A program made the translations under genes and the position numbers. From a virus, in IMG/VR virus record IMGVR_UViG_3300024312_000003, positions 116,491-180,490 of that record: DNA of 64,000 bases; one strand, 5' to 3'. The notes under the pieces are model-generated. The model did not search any database. It saw nothing but the letters and a program-made list of their open reading frames with translations, and had not been told where the DNA came from. Numbering within the stretch: position 1 is the stretch's first letter; every line of letters begins with the position of its first letter. This document shows, piece after piece, positions 1 to 7,497 of this stretch.

Positions 1-217
1 GTCCTCTACCGATTGAAATTGAATCTCCATCAAAATCACCAGCAAATTTCTTAATGAATGTTTGTCCATCCATCGACACTAGCTCACCAGCATTTTGAGG
101 AATGATAACTCCTCCTGCTGATAGTTTCATGATATTGCTGGCTTTTACAATTGCTGGGGCGCAAGCAGCTCCCAAAAGAGCAGACATAAAACCGCGACGT
201 GTAATGTGTTTAGTCAT
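1..217 (-). CDS. Tat-signal-like phage protein (partial, runs off left edge)
   Basis: The ATG is at 217 and the frame stays open to base 1, giving 72 visible residues. The N-terminus MTKHITRRGFMSALLGAA has a twin-arginine (RRGF) motif followed by a small hydrophobic stretch ending near APAIVKA, which is the layout of a Tat export signal. The visible mature part is short and I do not recognise it. Small Tat-like proteins occur in some phage structural regions, but the role here is unknown. The true C-terminus lies outside the window. Confidence 0.75.
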   Translation of the reverse strand, partial: MTKHITRRGFMSALLGAACAPAIVKASNIMKLSAGGVIIPQNAGELVSMDGQTFIKKFAGDFDGDSISIGRG

Positions 218-269
218 GATATTTCTAATATAGTGTTCGTTATTTGAATTGAATAAATCGTTTACACAC

Positions 270-707
270 TCAATTGGAATCAATACAATAATAATCGAAT
301 ACTGAAATATGAATTACTTTTGTCTGAGCTTTCTTTTCACTTCTTGTGGATTTCAATCCAAGTTTTTCCCAGAAATACGAATGTGGTAGACCAACATCAG
401 AGCCTCCAGCTCTAACCACAAGAGCAGATAGATGGGGGCGAGAATGTTTAAATTCCCAATCTGTTATTCTAGCCACGCAATCATGCATCCATTCTTCAAT
501 GTCTTTCTTTTTACAAACATCAGAATAATGGATAAATGTTTGTTTATACTTATTTTCAATAAAAGATGAAATTTCAACCAAATCGGTTGTTAGACACATT
601 ACTGCCTTAGAAACCAAGTAACCAGTAATTTCAGAGATTACTTCGTCTTGAATTCTCAATTGCCAATCAATGAATGCTTTTTCCATTGAAACGAACTTAA
701 TAGTCAT
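270..707 (-). CDS. hypothetical protein, 145 aa
   Basis: I chose the ATG at 707 because a TAAGGAAAG ribosome-binding site lies just upstream. The longer reading that starts at 800 would translate the hairpin at 754-779, so I reject those 31 residues. The protein is soluble, with no signal peptide or clear domain; it has a cluster of His, Cys and Trp around the middle (EEWMHDCVARITDWEF). It lies downstream of the tmRNA and upstream of the Tat-like gene, all on the same strand. Function unknown. Confidence 0.7.
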   Translation of the reverse strand: MTIKFVSMEKAFIDWQLRIQDEVISEITGYLVSKAVMCLTTDLVEISSFIENKYKQTFIHYSDVCKKKDIEEWMHDCVARITDWEFKHSRPHLSALVVRAGGSDVGLPHSYFWEKLGLKSTRSEKKAQTKVIHISVFDYYCIDSN

Positions 708-753
708 TGGACTTTCCTTATGTCGGTGGACACGAAATAATAAACAACATATA

Positions 754-779
754 GAGGAGGGAGATTTCTCTCCCTCCTC
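754..779 (-). terminator. hairpin terminator
   Basis: GAGGAGGGAG and its inverted copy form a near-perfect stem with a tiny loop. It lies between the tmRNA and the gene at 270-707 and so may end the tmRNA transcript. Confidence 0.55.
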
Positions 780-899
780 GCATTCCTGCTCTTTCCTCAA
801 TCAAAGAATTTAACTGTCTTTTTCAAATCCATTACAGATTTGATACTCATCAATTAAATCGGCAGGAATATCAGATTCAATAGGTTCGGATCATTATCA

Positions 900-1207
900 C
901 CTACTTGTTATTAAACCTGATAACTAGGTTTTGCTCAAGCGGCCAGGCGCTGAGCAAACGTGCTGTCGTTTGCGGCAGTTAAATTGAGATTTGTATGTTT
1001 CGATTGATTTCTCAATCTCTAACGGAGTTCTCATACTTACTCCGAGTAGTAATCTCCACTAGCTCACCCTGTCGAAACCAGATCTGGCCCACCTAAACAA
1101 ACACAATATTGAATCTGCTTAGGTGGACCAGGTGGGAATCGAACCCACGTCCAGAATGCATTTGCTTTGATTTTCAGTTTCGGTATTTCTACCTCTACAC
1201 ACTACCA
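900..1207 (-). ncRNA. ssrA: circularly permuted (two-piece) tmRNA
   Basis: Read on the minus strand, the 3' part of a tmRNA comes first: T-arm GTGGG-TTCGATT-CCCAC, then acceptor strand CUGGUCC and A-CC, ending at 1122. A 31-nt spacer (1091-1121) follows. Then comes the usual 5' end, GGGCCAGATCTGGTTTCGAC, from 1090. The two acceptor strands pair over 7 bp and keep the G3-U70 wobble that marks alanine tmRNA. A tag frame at 976-935 reads AANDSTFAQRLAA and then TGA. It begins like the standard AAND tags and ends in LAA. A stem GCUCAGCG/CGCUUGAGC (H5) spans the end of the tag, and a pseudoknot (AACCU/AGGUU with GUUAU/AUAAC) lies at 907-930. GGTAGT near 1205 can pair with ACTACT of the 5' piece (H2). 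The CCA is only partly encoded (ACC then T). Outer ends are approximate. It would rescue stalled ribosomes and tag their products for proteolysis. Confidence 0.9.
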
Positions 1208-1208
1208 T

Positions 1209-1706
1209 TTATACTTCAGTCCAAGTTCTGCCATTTCTAATATCAGAAACAGTTGATTTGGATATGTTGTATTTATCAACATAGTAACTGTATGGTTCTT
1301 TTCCGTATTTGATGTTACTAACCTGCTCTATTGTCAAATGCGAATTATTTCTAACATTAATACCTTTAGCAGATCGACCTTTATTTACCATATCATCCAT
1401 ATTGTCTTGATGAGTGCCTGCAAATAAATGATCAGGAGCAACACATTTACGATTATCACAATGATGACAAATCATAATACTGGGGTCAAGAATCTGACCA
1501 CCAATAAATAATTGAAAAGCCCATCTATGAGCGCGTATTTTAGACTGTTCCTCTCTAGATCCAACTGATATCTGACCGTATCCATCTTGATTGAGTTTAC
1601 CTGTCCACTCTATACAATCATTATTTGGATTAAGTTGAAGTTTGTCTATAAAACGTTTTAAGACTTTTTCATCAAATACGATATCTGGATCTAGAGAATT
1701 TGACAT
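1209..1706 (-). CDS. HNH homing endonuclease
   Basis: The protein (165 aa from the ATG at 1706; a GTG at 1742 is in frame) has an HNH_3-type layout. An N-terminal part contains WTGKLNQDGYGQI and AHRWAFQLFIG. The core HHCDNRKCVAPDHLF follows, with paired Cys and His residues, then GTHQDNMDDMVNKGR. The C-terminus (LTIEQVSNIK to SKSTVSDIRNGRTW) looks like a helix-turn-helix DNA-binding motif of the kind found in phage homing endonucleases. The stop codon falls directly before the first base-paired segment of the tmRNA acceptor piece, so the gene sits at the edge of an RNA gene. It would nick or cut a specific DNA site to spread itself. Confidence 0.85.
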   Translation of the reverse strand: MSNSLDPDIVFDEKVLKRFIDKLQLNPNNDCIEWTGKLNQDGYGQISVGSREEQSKIRAHRWAFQLFIGGQILDPSIMICHHCDNRKCVAPDHLFAGTHQDNMDDMVNKGRSAKGINVRNNSHLTIEQVSNIKYGKEPYSYYVDKYNISKSTVSDIRNGRTWTEV

Positions 1707-1742
1707 GATGCGTCCAAGAATTATTGTACGGAATTGTGCCAC

Positions 1743-1895
1743 CCCCGTACGGGAGGCGCAAGGAGATCGAGGGTTTCTAACTCAATCATCGGCGCCCGCT
1801 AAAGAGTCCTTTCGAGACTCTACCTACCACGACTTTACGACCAACTGCAACATCGACGTAAACTTGTTGATTTCTCTCTACAACAAGTAGTGATG
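1743..1895 (-). ncRNA. GC-rich structured region upstream of HNH gene
   Basis: No gene is seen here. On the minus strand several hairpins follow each other: ACTTGTTG/CAACAAGT, TTACG/CGTAA, AGAGTC/GACTCT, GGCGC/GCGCC enclosing GATTGAG/CTCGATC, and CTCCC/GGGGG. The density of perfect stems is far above the surrounding AT-rich DNA. I find no group I core motifs, T-arm or tRNA fold. It could be a leader RNA, part of the HNH mobile element, or an unknown small RNA. Confidence 0.4.
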
Positions 1896-1905
1896 TTGTA
1901 ATTTA

Positions 1906-2385
1906 TTACCAAAAAGGATGTTGATATCCTGGATGAAACGGCGTGTTATAGAAAGAATGTGGATTAGGAATGTTAAAAATACTACGACTACACAAATTCA
2001 AATAACGATAAAAACCATTTAGCAAATCACGAGATTGTGATGTAAATTGAGTATATGGGTTACCATTGGGTTCAAAAGGTTTATTTAAGAAATTAATAAA
2101 CTCATTGAGAAGTTCAGCGAGTTTATCTTCATTCTCAGTTTTGACACCTACATGAAATCCATAAGTTACAAGTACATTCTGCAGCATATCGACATGTCTG
2201 TATACAATCGATGGGTTTACCCTCATAACGCTGCATCGCTCCACAATACCGTTAATTGTCAATTCATTATCAAGAAGAGATTGATCAATACTTAAATATG
2301 GTCTTTCTCGCATGCTTTGTTCCATCAAGAACAAAACAGCATGAAAAATAGTATTATAGGTGGTTGCATTCTTTACATTAAACAT
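1906..2385 (-). CDS. hypothetical protein, 159 aa
   Basis: The ATG at 2385 follows a TAGGAAAT ribosome-binding site. The C-terminus is rich in Pro, Tyr, His and Phe (NPHSFYNTPFHPGYQHPFW), while the N-terminal two thirds look like a helical soluble domain. No motif is recognised. It is preceded by a strong hairpin and followed by the structured region before the HNH gene. Function unknown. Confidence 0.7.
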   Translation of the reverse strand: MFNVKNATTYNTIFHAVLFLMEQSMRERPYLSIDQSLLDNELTINGIVERCSVMRVNPSIVYRHVDMLQNVLVTYGFHVGVKTENEDKLAELLNEFINFLNKPFEPNGNPYTQFTSQSRDLLNGFYRYLNLCSRSIFNIPNPHSFYNTPFHPGYQHPFW

Positions 2386-2403
2386 TTTAATTTCCTACGA
2401 ATC

Positions 2404-2433
2404 ATAAGAGACAGGCTTAAGCCTGTCTCTTAT
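2404..2433 (-). terminator. perfect palindrome terminator
   Basis: ATAAGAGACAGGCTT and its exact inverse make a 30-nt palindrome 11 bases after the stop of the AAA ATPase gene. It is symmetric, so it could act in both directions. Confidence 0.7.
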
Positions 2434-2444
2434 ATGTTGTTTAC

Positions 2445-3845
2445 TTAATTACCAGTAAAACCAAACGTACGATTGCGATTGTTATTCAACACATCGTCAT
2501 CCTTACACAGTACATCAGCCAGAACTCCACTCTTATCAAAATCGATGAGAGGCAATCCAGAAGCTTTACGCGCAGTAATTGATTCTTCAATGGATAGTTC
2601 TCGGAACTCAATGATGTCGTAGCAGCGACCTTTACGAAGTAGTGCAGGATCAACCTTATTCAGTGATGACAAGTTAGTGGAGATGATCACCTTCTTATCA
2701 GGATCGTTTACAACACCATCGACGAAATTCAACAAACTAGCCAGATCTTTATTTCCTTCTTCACGGCGTGTCAGGAAAGCGTCAGCGTCTTCCAGAACCA
2801 AAAGATCGTGACCAGAACTATAGAAATAATTCATGAGTTCAACCGATCGCATGGTTGGTTCATCGTAAACAGTACAGACTTCTTTACCTGAGTGAATAGC
2901 GAGGCTACGAACAAAAGAAGACTTGCCAGTACCTGCTGGTCCAATCAAGAAAAGAATTCCAGATTTGCTTTTGATATAAGAATCAAAATACTCTTCAGGA
3001 GTTTTATTGAGGAATGGGTAATATTCTTTCTTTGCAACTTCTGCTGTTGATTTACGAATCGAGCGACGAGTGCTTTGAATACCTTGTTGAGTAATATTCA
3101 GAGTAAAAGCGGGATGTTGGTCGTCGTAAATGTGTTCAAGCAATACCTTTTCAATGGTTTCATGGTATTGCTGAATACAGGTAACCGTAGCTTTTGTCTT
3201 ATCAGAAGAAACAGTGACAAGGATAATCGCCACAGTATTGTCACCAGTTTTAACCAGTTTATCACTGATGAAGATATAACAATTAACATCATTCTTACTG
3301 CCAGTGACGTGTGTACGAATATGACACCAGTCACCTAGATTCTTGATGTCTTCAATCATCTTGCGATAATTAAAGTTATCTCGAAGACCGACTTGGGCTT
3401 CGATGAATCGAGTCTCCACACATTGATTCGAGTCAAGAGCTTTGATCTCAAAGATATCTGCAAGACCAATTTGAACATTGGCTTTCAAGTAGTGAGAAAA
3501 CAATTCTTTGGTAGAAATACCGTGAGTTTCATTTTGTTCGATCAAAGACATTTCAGTTTCCTTATTGATGTTAATGTTACTACAAGTAGCAAGTAATTTA
3601 GAAAGAGTATTATGAAATATGAATTCTGTATTAAAAGTTTTAATTCTTATTCTTGTATTTTTAGTTCCAAAATAAGACCTAATAAATTGTCTTTGTTTAA
3701 TTGGTGGGTTTATGGTTTCAAATATATGATAAGCTGAACCTGAAGTATCGTAACATGTTAAAAGGGCAGTCCATTTATAAAGTACTATGGATATATTGTC
3801 TTCTTTTGGAATACTAAACTTATCAAGATTTCTGTAAAGATGCAT
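2445..3845 (-). CDS. AAA+ ATPase, Bcs1-like
   Basis: The C-terminal half carries a Walker A motif (GPAGTGKSS), a Walker B (LLVLEDADAF), sensor 1 (VIISTN) and an arginine finger-like LLRKGRCYD, in the order seen in Bcs1-type AAA ATPases. The frame is open from 3845 (466 aa). A stronger ribosome-binding site (AAGGAAAC) precedes an internal ATG at 3551, which would give 368 aa starting MSLIEQNETHG. The first 98 residues look protein-like, so the long form, overlapping the upstream gene by 23 bases, is kept, but the start is uncertain. Phage homologues are thought to remodel proteins; the target here is unknown. Confidence 0.8.
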   Translation of the reverse strand: MHLYRNLDKFSIPKEDNISIVLYKWTALLTCYDTSGSAYHIFETINPPIKQRQFIRSYFGTKNTRIRIKTFNTEFIFHNTLSKLLATCSNININKETEMSLIEQNETHGISTKELFSHYLKANVQIGLADIFEIKALDSNQCVETRFIEAQVGLRDNFNYRKMIEDIKNLGDWCHIRTHVTGSKNDVNCYIFISDKLVKTGDNTVAIILVTVSSDKTKATVTCIQQYHETIEKVLLEHIYDDQHPAFTLNITQQGIQSTRRSIRKSTAEVAKKEYYPFLNKTPEEYFDSYIKSKSGILFLIGPAGTGKSSFVRSLAIHSGKEVCTVYDEPTMRSVELMNYFYSSGHDLLVLEDADAFLTRREEGNKDLASLLNFVDGVVNDPDKKVIISTNLSSLNKVDPALLRKGRCYDIIEFRELSIEESITARKASGLPLIDFDKSGVLADVLCKDDDVLNNNRNRTFGFTGN

Positions 3846-4137
3846 CGTCCAGTTGATCCTTGTTAAGCATCGGGTATACTCTTACAAGATACGCCATATC
3901 GTAATTCATTGTTCTAAATTTATTAGGTTCTTCTATAAAACCGTGTCTTTTAGTTATTCGCTTTCCGTAACAATCACTCGGAATTGGTGCTAATTTAGTA
4001 CAATTAGAAACCACCCCAAACCTTGCATCCGCATAACGGGCATAGCTGTGTAGTTTATGAATGTTAACTTCCCTAATGGGGCGTCTGAATGATTTAAATA
4101 TCGGAACTTCGTGTTTGTTACTGAATATCATTTTCAA
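3823..4137 (-). CDS. hypothetical protein, 104 aa
   Basis: A basic, Arg- and Lys-rich small protein (IFKSFRRPIREV near the N-terminus). It overlaps the genes on both sides by about 20 bases, which suggests translational coupling in one transcript with the AAA ATPase. No domain is recognised. Confidence 0.6.
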   Translation of the reverse strand: MKMIFSNKHEVPIFKSFRRPIREVNIHKLHSYARYADARFGVVSNCTKLAPIPSDCYGKRITKRHGFIEEPNKFRTMNYDMAYLVRVYPMLNKDQLDDASLQKS

Positions 4138-4450
4138 TTTCTCTGATATGAGTAAAAACTCTGAGAGTTTGATGAGAATATATTGGCAATCTCTCTACCG
4201 GAGTTGGTCTTCTTAACAATTTGGCTTTAATAGATAATTCTCTAAACAACATCGGATCTGTTGTGAGTTTGTATCTGTGAAAGTCAGCATGCTTTATGTT
4301 GAATCTGAATGATTCAGTACAATTCATATCCTCAATACCGTTGTAATAAATCATACTGAGTATACTGAACAAATGAATTTGACTAGCTCTATGATTAGGG
4401 TCCAGTAATGGATTTTCTGAAAACTTTCTCTCTGTTTTAAATAACGCCAT
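4118..4450 (-). CDS. hypothetical protein, 110 aa
   Basis: A small soluble protein that begins MALFKTERKF and ends in an overlap with the next gene. It contains several Arg and His residues and no recognisable motif. It lies two bases after the stop of the 61-residue gene upstream, so the two are probably co-transcribed. Confidence 0.6.
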   Translation of the reverse strand: MALFKTERKFSENPLLDPNHRASQIHLFSILSMIYYNGIEDMNCTESFRFNIKHADFHRYKLTTDPMLFRELSIKAKLLRRPTPVERLPIYSHQTLRVFTHIREIENDIQ

Positions 4451-4452
4451 AT

Positions 4453-4638
4453 TTAATCATCATTCTTCAAAATTGATAAACATGTTTTATGTCTATCAGA
4501 ATTAACTGATACTATTTCAATCTTACTACCTAAATCTAAGATAGTAAATGTTTTATCAGAATCAGGAATGGATATATCCAATCCCTTTGATTCTTTGAGT
4601 GGTTCAATTTTAAAACCATTAATGATAACATTATTCAT
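4453..4638 (-). CDS. hypothetical protein, 61 aa
   Basis: A short acidic, beta-rich looking protein (NNVIINGFKIEPL, then TFTILDLGSKIEIVSV). It is packed with two-base gaps between its neighbours, which supports it as a real gene of this operon. Function unknown. Confidence 0.55.
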   Translation of the reverse strand: MNNVIINGFKIEPLKESKGLDISIPDSDKTFTILDLGSKIEIVSVNSDRHKTCLSILKNDD

Positions 4639-4640
4639 GA

Positions 4641-4997
4641 TTAATTATTAGGATATGGATTATCAAGAGGTTGGTTTGATTCATAGTACCATCTACCAGC
4701 AGCCACTTCTTGAGCACGTTCATCTAGCTCTGCATTTAATTTTTCAGCTAGTTTCTCAAGTAGTAATGGATGATATAGATGATCTACCCAAAGACATGGA
4801 TTTTCTTTGGATTGGTATTGTGAAGCTGTTTCAAAGATAACATCGCTATCAACTGTAGTAACGCCACCATCAGGCATTACCATGTAAACATCGTACCATT
4901 TTGTATAATTCTCCATTGTAATAATTGGTTTGTCTGACGGCTTACCAATATACAAAAGAGAAATATTACGCTTAGATAAATAAATTGTGTTATCCAT
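4641..4997 (-). CDS. hypothetical protein, 118 aa
   Basis: First gene of the minus-strand run that ends with the AAA ATPase. It has an aromatic-rich start (TKWYDVYMVMPDGGVTTVDSDV) and a helical C-terminal half (LLEKLAEKLNAELDERAQEVA). Only 19 bases separate its start from the divergent plus-strand gene, so any promoters would overlap coding sequence. Function unknown. Confidence 0.65.
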   Translation of the reverse strand: MDNTIYLSKRNISLLYIGKPSDKPIITMENYTKWYDVYMVMPDGGVTTVDSDVIFETASQYQSKENPCLWVDHLYHPLLLEKLAEKLNAELDERAQEVAAGRWYYESNQPLDNPYPNN

Positions 4998-5016
4998 AAC
5001 TAGAAAGGTGATTTAA

Positions 5017-5419
5017 ATGAAAATAAAAAAGACTTAAAAGTGATCTTGTAGGCGGATACTCATTTTGGTGCCCGGCTTGCAATGAGCGACATGTCTATTA
5101 TACTGAACGCTATGATGGGAAACAACATCCGATCTGGGGATTCAATAACAACGAAGAATGTCCCACATTCACGCCTAGTTTAAACATGACTTCTATCAGG
5201 CATAAAACAATGACTGATGAAGATTGGATTGAATACGACAAATTAGTAGCTGAACAAGGTGAAAGAGCACCATTAAACCATCCTAAGTTCAGATATGTCT
5301 GCCATCTTTTCATTACTGATGGTAAAATCATTTATTGCGGAGATTGTACGCACGAATATGCTGGTAAAACAATAGACTTACCAGATATTCCTGAGCACAC
5401 TCAAAAAATTAAATCGTGA
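5017..5419 (+). pseudogene. DUF6527-like zinc-site protein, frameshifted near its start
   Basis: An ATG at 5017 with an AGAAAGGTG ribosome-binding site reads MKIKKT and then stops. One base further along the A6 run (5025-5030), the frame is open to 5419. The shifted product would begin MKIKRLKSDLVGGYSFWCPACNER and continue through WGFNNNEECPTF to YVCHLFITDGKI and a CGDCTHEYAG motif. This matches the small DUF6527-type family with CPxC and GDCTH signatures (recognised from memory). The only in-frame ATG is at 5186 and has no ribosome-binding site, so translation from there would lose the first zinc-binding half. Either one A was added (real mutation or sequencing error), or the frame is shifted during translation. 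Confidence 0.7.
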
Positions 5420-5430
5420 TATAAAATAAT

Positions 5431-5462
5431 AAAAGAGGTAGGGATTTCTCCCTACCTCTTTT
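5431..5462. terminator. bidirectional hairpin terminator
   Basis: AAAAGAGGTAGGG and its inverse with a short loop lie between the ends of two convergent genes. A and T flanks would give a U-tract in either direction. Confidence 0.75.
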
Positions 5463-5466
5463 ATGT

Positions 5467-5829
5467 TTACCACATCAACCATTCACGCCACTGACAGGGA
5501 AACTTAGCGATGAAAACAGGATCGTATTCACCACCAGAGTTCACCAACTTCAAAGCTTCACGCACGTTGTGACTCTCGTTCTCACGATTCCACTTCTTGC
5601 GATAGAACTTGGCGGGAGACCAAGCGTTGTAGTGTTTGGACTCACCGTGAATGGTGTGGTACTTCTCATTCTTCTCGCGTTCAGTCATCGGACGATACAC
5701 GCAGTATCCAGCGTGACCGTTACCGGTGTGGATGAACTTGTCGTATTCAGTGTAGAACCCGTTGACCTTCGAACCATACTTGTTCGGGTGTTCGAGTTCC
5801 CAGTTCTTGCGACGGAAAGTGCGACTCAT
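5467..5829 (-). CDS. hypothetical basic protein, 120 aa
   Basis: The ATG at 5829 follows an AGGAGAATC ribosome-binding site. The protein is rich in Arg, Lys, Tyr and Trp (MSRTFRRKNWELEHPNKYG) and looks suited to nucleic-acid binding, but no domain is identified. It ends at the bidirectional hairpin shared with the plus-strand gene. Confidence 0.65.
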   Translation of the reverse strand: MSRTFRRKNWELEHPNKYGSKVNGFYTEYDKFIHTGNGHAGYCVYRPMTEREKNEKYHTIHGESKHYNAWSPAKFYRKKWNRENESHNVREALKLVNSGGEYDPVFIAKFPCQWREWLMW

Positions 5830-5902
5830 CTTTGATTCTCCTATGTGATCTACATAGGCGAGTCGTGACGTATTGTTTCATCAGAAATTTTTTCATACTG
5901 TT

Positions 5903-6562
5903 TTACTTCACAACGATTTGATCTCCACAATAGGAGCGAATGATGTGGTTGCCTTTATCGCGTCCATACGAAATCCCAATTTGCTTGATCCAGTCTTTGT
6001 AAGACCCATCAAACTTTGTAAAGGTGTTATCACCTTTGTAATCTGGATCAGACCAAACAAAATTACCATGAGGAGTTTCAACAAAGAACTTTTGGCCAAA
6101 GTCCCATGAGAAATGACCGACGGAGTTCAAGAGTTGTTCGCGGTTGATTTCAGTTTGAGCTGTTTTGATTTCCATTTCTTTTCCTTCGATTGCTTTAACC
6201 ATCTTAAGAGTGGTCTCGAATATGGGGTTTTCGTAAAGCTTGTCCTGCGCAAACTTTAGAAGAGATAGAACTGCTCTCAATGAACCAGTGGCGTGATCGA
6301 ATGGAATATATCCATCTGTTCGATGATCTAGTTCGCTTAGATTGGCTGGATTATGAAATTCATGATTTTGTGCAAGAACATTCCAACACAGAACCGCATC
6401 TTCCCATAAATCGTAAGACTTAGGATCGGTTATATCAACACCTACCCCAGAAGCTTGGCTTGCTACGCAATCTGCAAGATATGGTAGTTTATGTCCTGTT
6501 GACAAAGCGACGACTACCGTGTTATTCGTGATGTAAACTGAATATGGTTTGATTTCTTTCAT
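5903..6562 (-). CDS. hypothetical protein, 219 aa
   Basis: The ATG at 6562 is preceded by GGAG; a TTG four codons earlier is less likely. The sequence looks like a soluble mixed-fold protein with a Trp- and Tyr-rich C-terminus (HGNFVWSDPDYKGDN, YKDWIKQIGISYG). No catalytic motif is recognised. It is the last gene of a minus-strand run with the small gene and XRE regulator upstream. Confidence 0.7.
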   Translation of the reverse strand: MKEIKPYSVYITNNTVVVALSTGHKLPYLADCVASQASGVGVDITDPKSYDLWEDAVLCWNVLAQNHEFHNPANLSELDHRTDGYIPFDHATGSLRAVLSLLKFAQDKLYENPIFETTLKMVKAIEGKEMEIKTAQTEINREQLLNSVGHFSWDFGQKFFVETPHGNFVWSDPDYKGDNTFTKFDGSYKDWIKQIGISYGRDKGNHIIRSYCGDQIVVK

Positions 6563-6593
6563 CTTTAACTCCAAAAGTAATATACTATTATAA

Positions 6594-6914
6594 TTAAGAT
6601 GTAAGATCAGATTCAGAAATTGGTCTTTTTTGAATCATTATCAGTTTCATTGTTGCAGAATACTTTTCTACATCAAAAACATTTTGACGATAATTTGGAT
6701 GACGGTGTGTTATGATGTTTATAACTGTTTGTCCGAACTCATCTATTTCAACATCCTGATCTTCGAGACTAATGTTCTCATCATTAGCCATTTGAAGAAT
6801 CATTGTTTTATCATCATTACTTGATATTTTACCACGAAATGATTCAACCTCTATATTGTCAATATAGATTTCGTCCGCAACATCGATTGCTTTAAAAAGA
6901 GTGGTTTTAATCAT
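6594..6914 (-). CDS. hypothetical protein, 106 aa
   Basis: An acidic small protein whose start overlaps the end of the XRE-type regulator by eight bases, suggesting coupled translation. The middle is strongly acidic (ENISLEDQDVEIDEFG). This pairing resembles regulator and partner gene pairs, but nothing in the sequence proves a toxin-antitoxin or similar role. Confidence 0.6.
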   Translation of the reverse strand: MIKTTLFKAIDVADEIYIDNIEVESFRGKISSNDDKTMILQMANDENISLEDQDVEIDEFGQTVINIITHRHPNYRQNVFDVEKYSATMKLIMIQKRPISESDLTS

Positions 6915-7257
6915 TTTTAAAAATCATTGTTAATTTTAAACGTCTTCCACTATTAATCAGATTTAATACTTCATCATCTTTAGTGGAAAGATTATCAAGA
7001 ATAAGCCAACCCTTTGAACTCAATCTCAACGAATAGACACTAACTTCTTGCAATAGGTCGCTGGGATTAACTTTCAAACTTTGACATATTTTGATAAAAT
7101 CAGAAAAGCTTAATGATGAGTTTCCATTTTCTATTTTGCAATACGCTGAAGTTTGTTTACCTAGAAACTCAGCAATGTATTTTTGACTTAGCTTTCTAGC
7201 TAACCGGTATTCTCGGATAACTAAAAGAGTTATAGAAGTCATTGATGTTTTAAACAT
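6907..7257 (-). CDS. XRE-family HTH transcriptional regulator
   Basis: Residues of about 12 to 70 form a Cro/CI-type helix-turn-helix: IREYRLARKLSQKYIAEFLG, then TSAYCKIENGNSSLSF and a third part ICQSLKVNPSDLL. This is the classic five-helix XRE pattern with the KIENG turn. The C-terminal 45 residues are unassigned and could mediate dimer formation. It overlaps the downstream small gene and starts four bases after the upstream gene. It probably represses or activates a phage promoter; no operator was identified. Confidence 0.85.
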   Translation of the reverse strand: MFKTSMTSITLLVIREYRLARKLSQKYIAEFLGKQTSAYCKIENGNSSLSFSDFIKICQSLKVNPSDLLQEVSVYSLRLSSKGWLILDNLSTKDDEVLNLINSGRRLKLTMIFKND

Positions 7258-7260
7258 ATG

Positions 7261-7485
7261 TCAAATATTGGAGTCTGGATTGTTATTGCTTTTTACAGTG
7301 TCAGCTGTATGGGTGATTAATTCTTTACCCAGAACAACTCGATACATTTGAATCTTCCGATTTGAATCTTCACTCATTCTATCATTAATAAATTGATTTG
7401 CTTGATCAATTGTATCAAAATCTTTAAAATCAACACCGCCGTCTTCGTAATAACCGTCGTTGTGGAATACAAAAACTTTAGACAT
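7261..7485 (-). CDS. hypothetical protein, 74 aa
   Basis: A short protein with a start rich in aromatic and acidic residues (VFVFHNDGYYEDGGVDF) and a helical segment (TIDQANQFINDRMSED). It sits between the phosphoesterase and the XRE regulator with gaps of a few bases, so it is likely part of the same transcript. Function unknown. Confidence 0.6.
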   Translation of the reverse strand: MSKVFVFHNDGYYEDGGVDFKDFDTIDQANQFINDRMSEDSNRKIQMYRVVLGKELITHTADTVKSNNNPDSNI

Positions 7486-7497
7486 AGTGATTTCAAC

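Noticed and set aside
800-900. Peptide-like stretch EPIESDIPADLIDEYQICNG downstream of the tmRNA
   Set aside because: It has no start codon or ribosome-binding site and lies between the tmRNA and its terminator; a chance open stretch or gene remnant.
1743-1895. Group I intron interrupting the tmRNA
   Set aside because: No R, S or P7 pairing could be found around the HNH gene, unlike the thyA intron, and the tmRNA acceptor piece looks complete.
5017-5040. Programmed -1 frameshift at A AAA AAG
   Set aside because: A -1 shift leads to a stop soon after; the long frame needs +1 or -2, so a simple indel is more likely.
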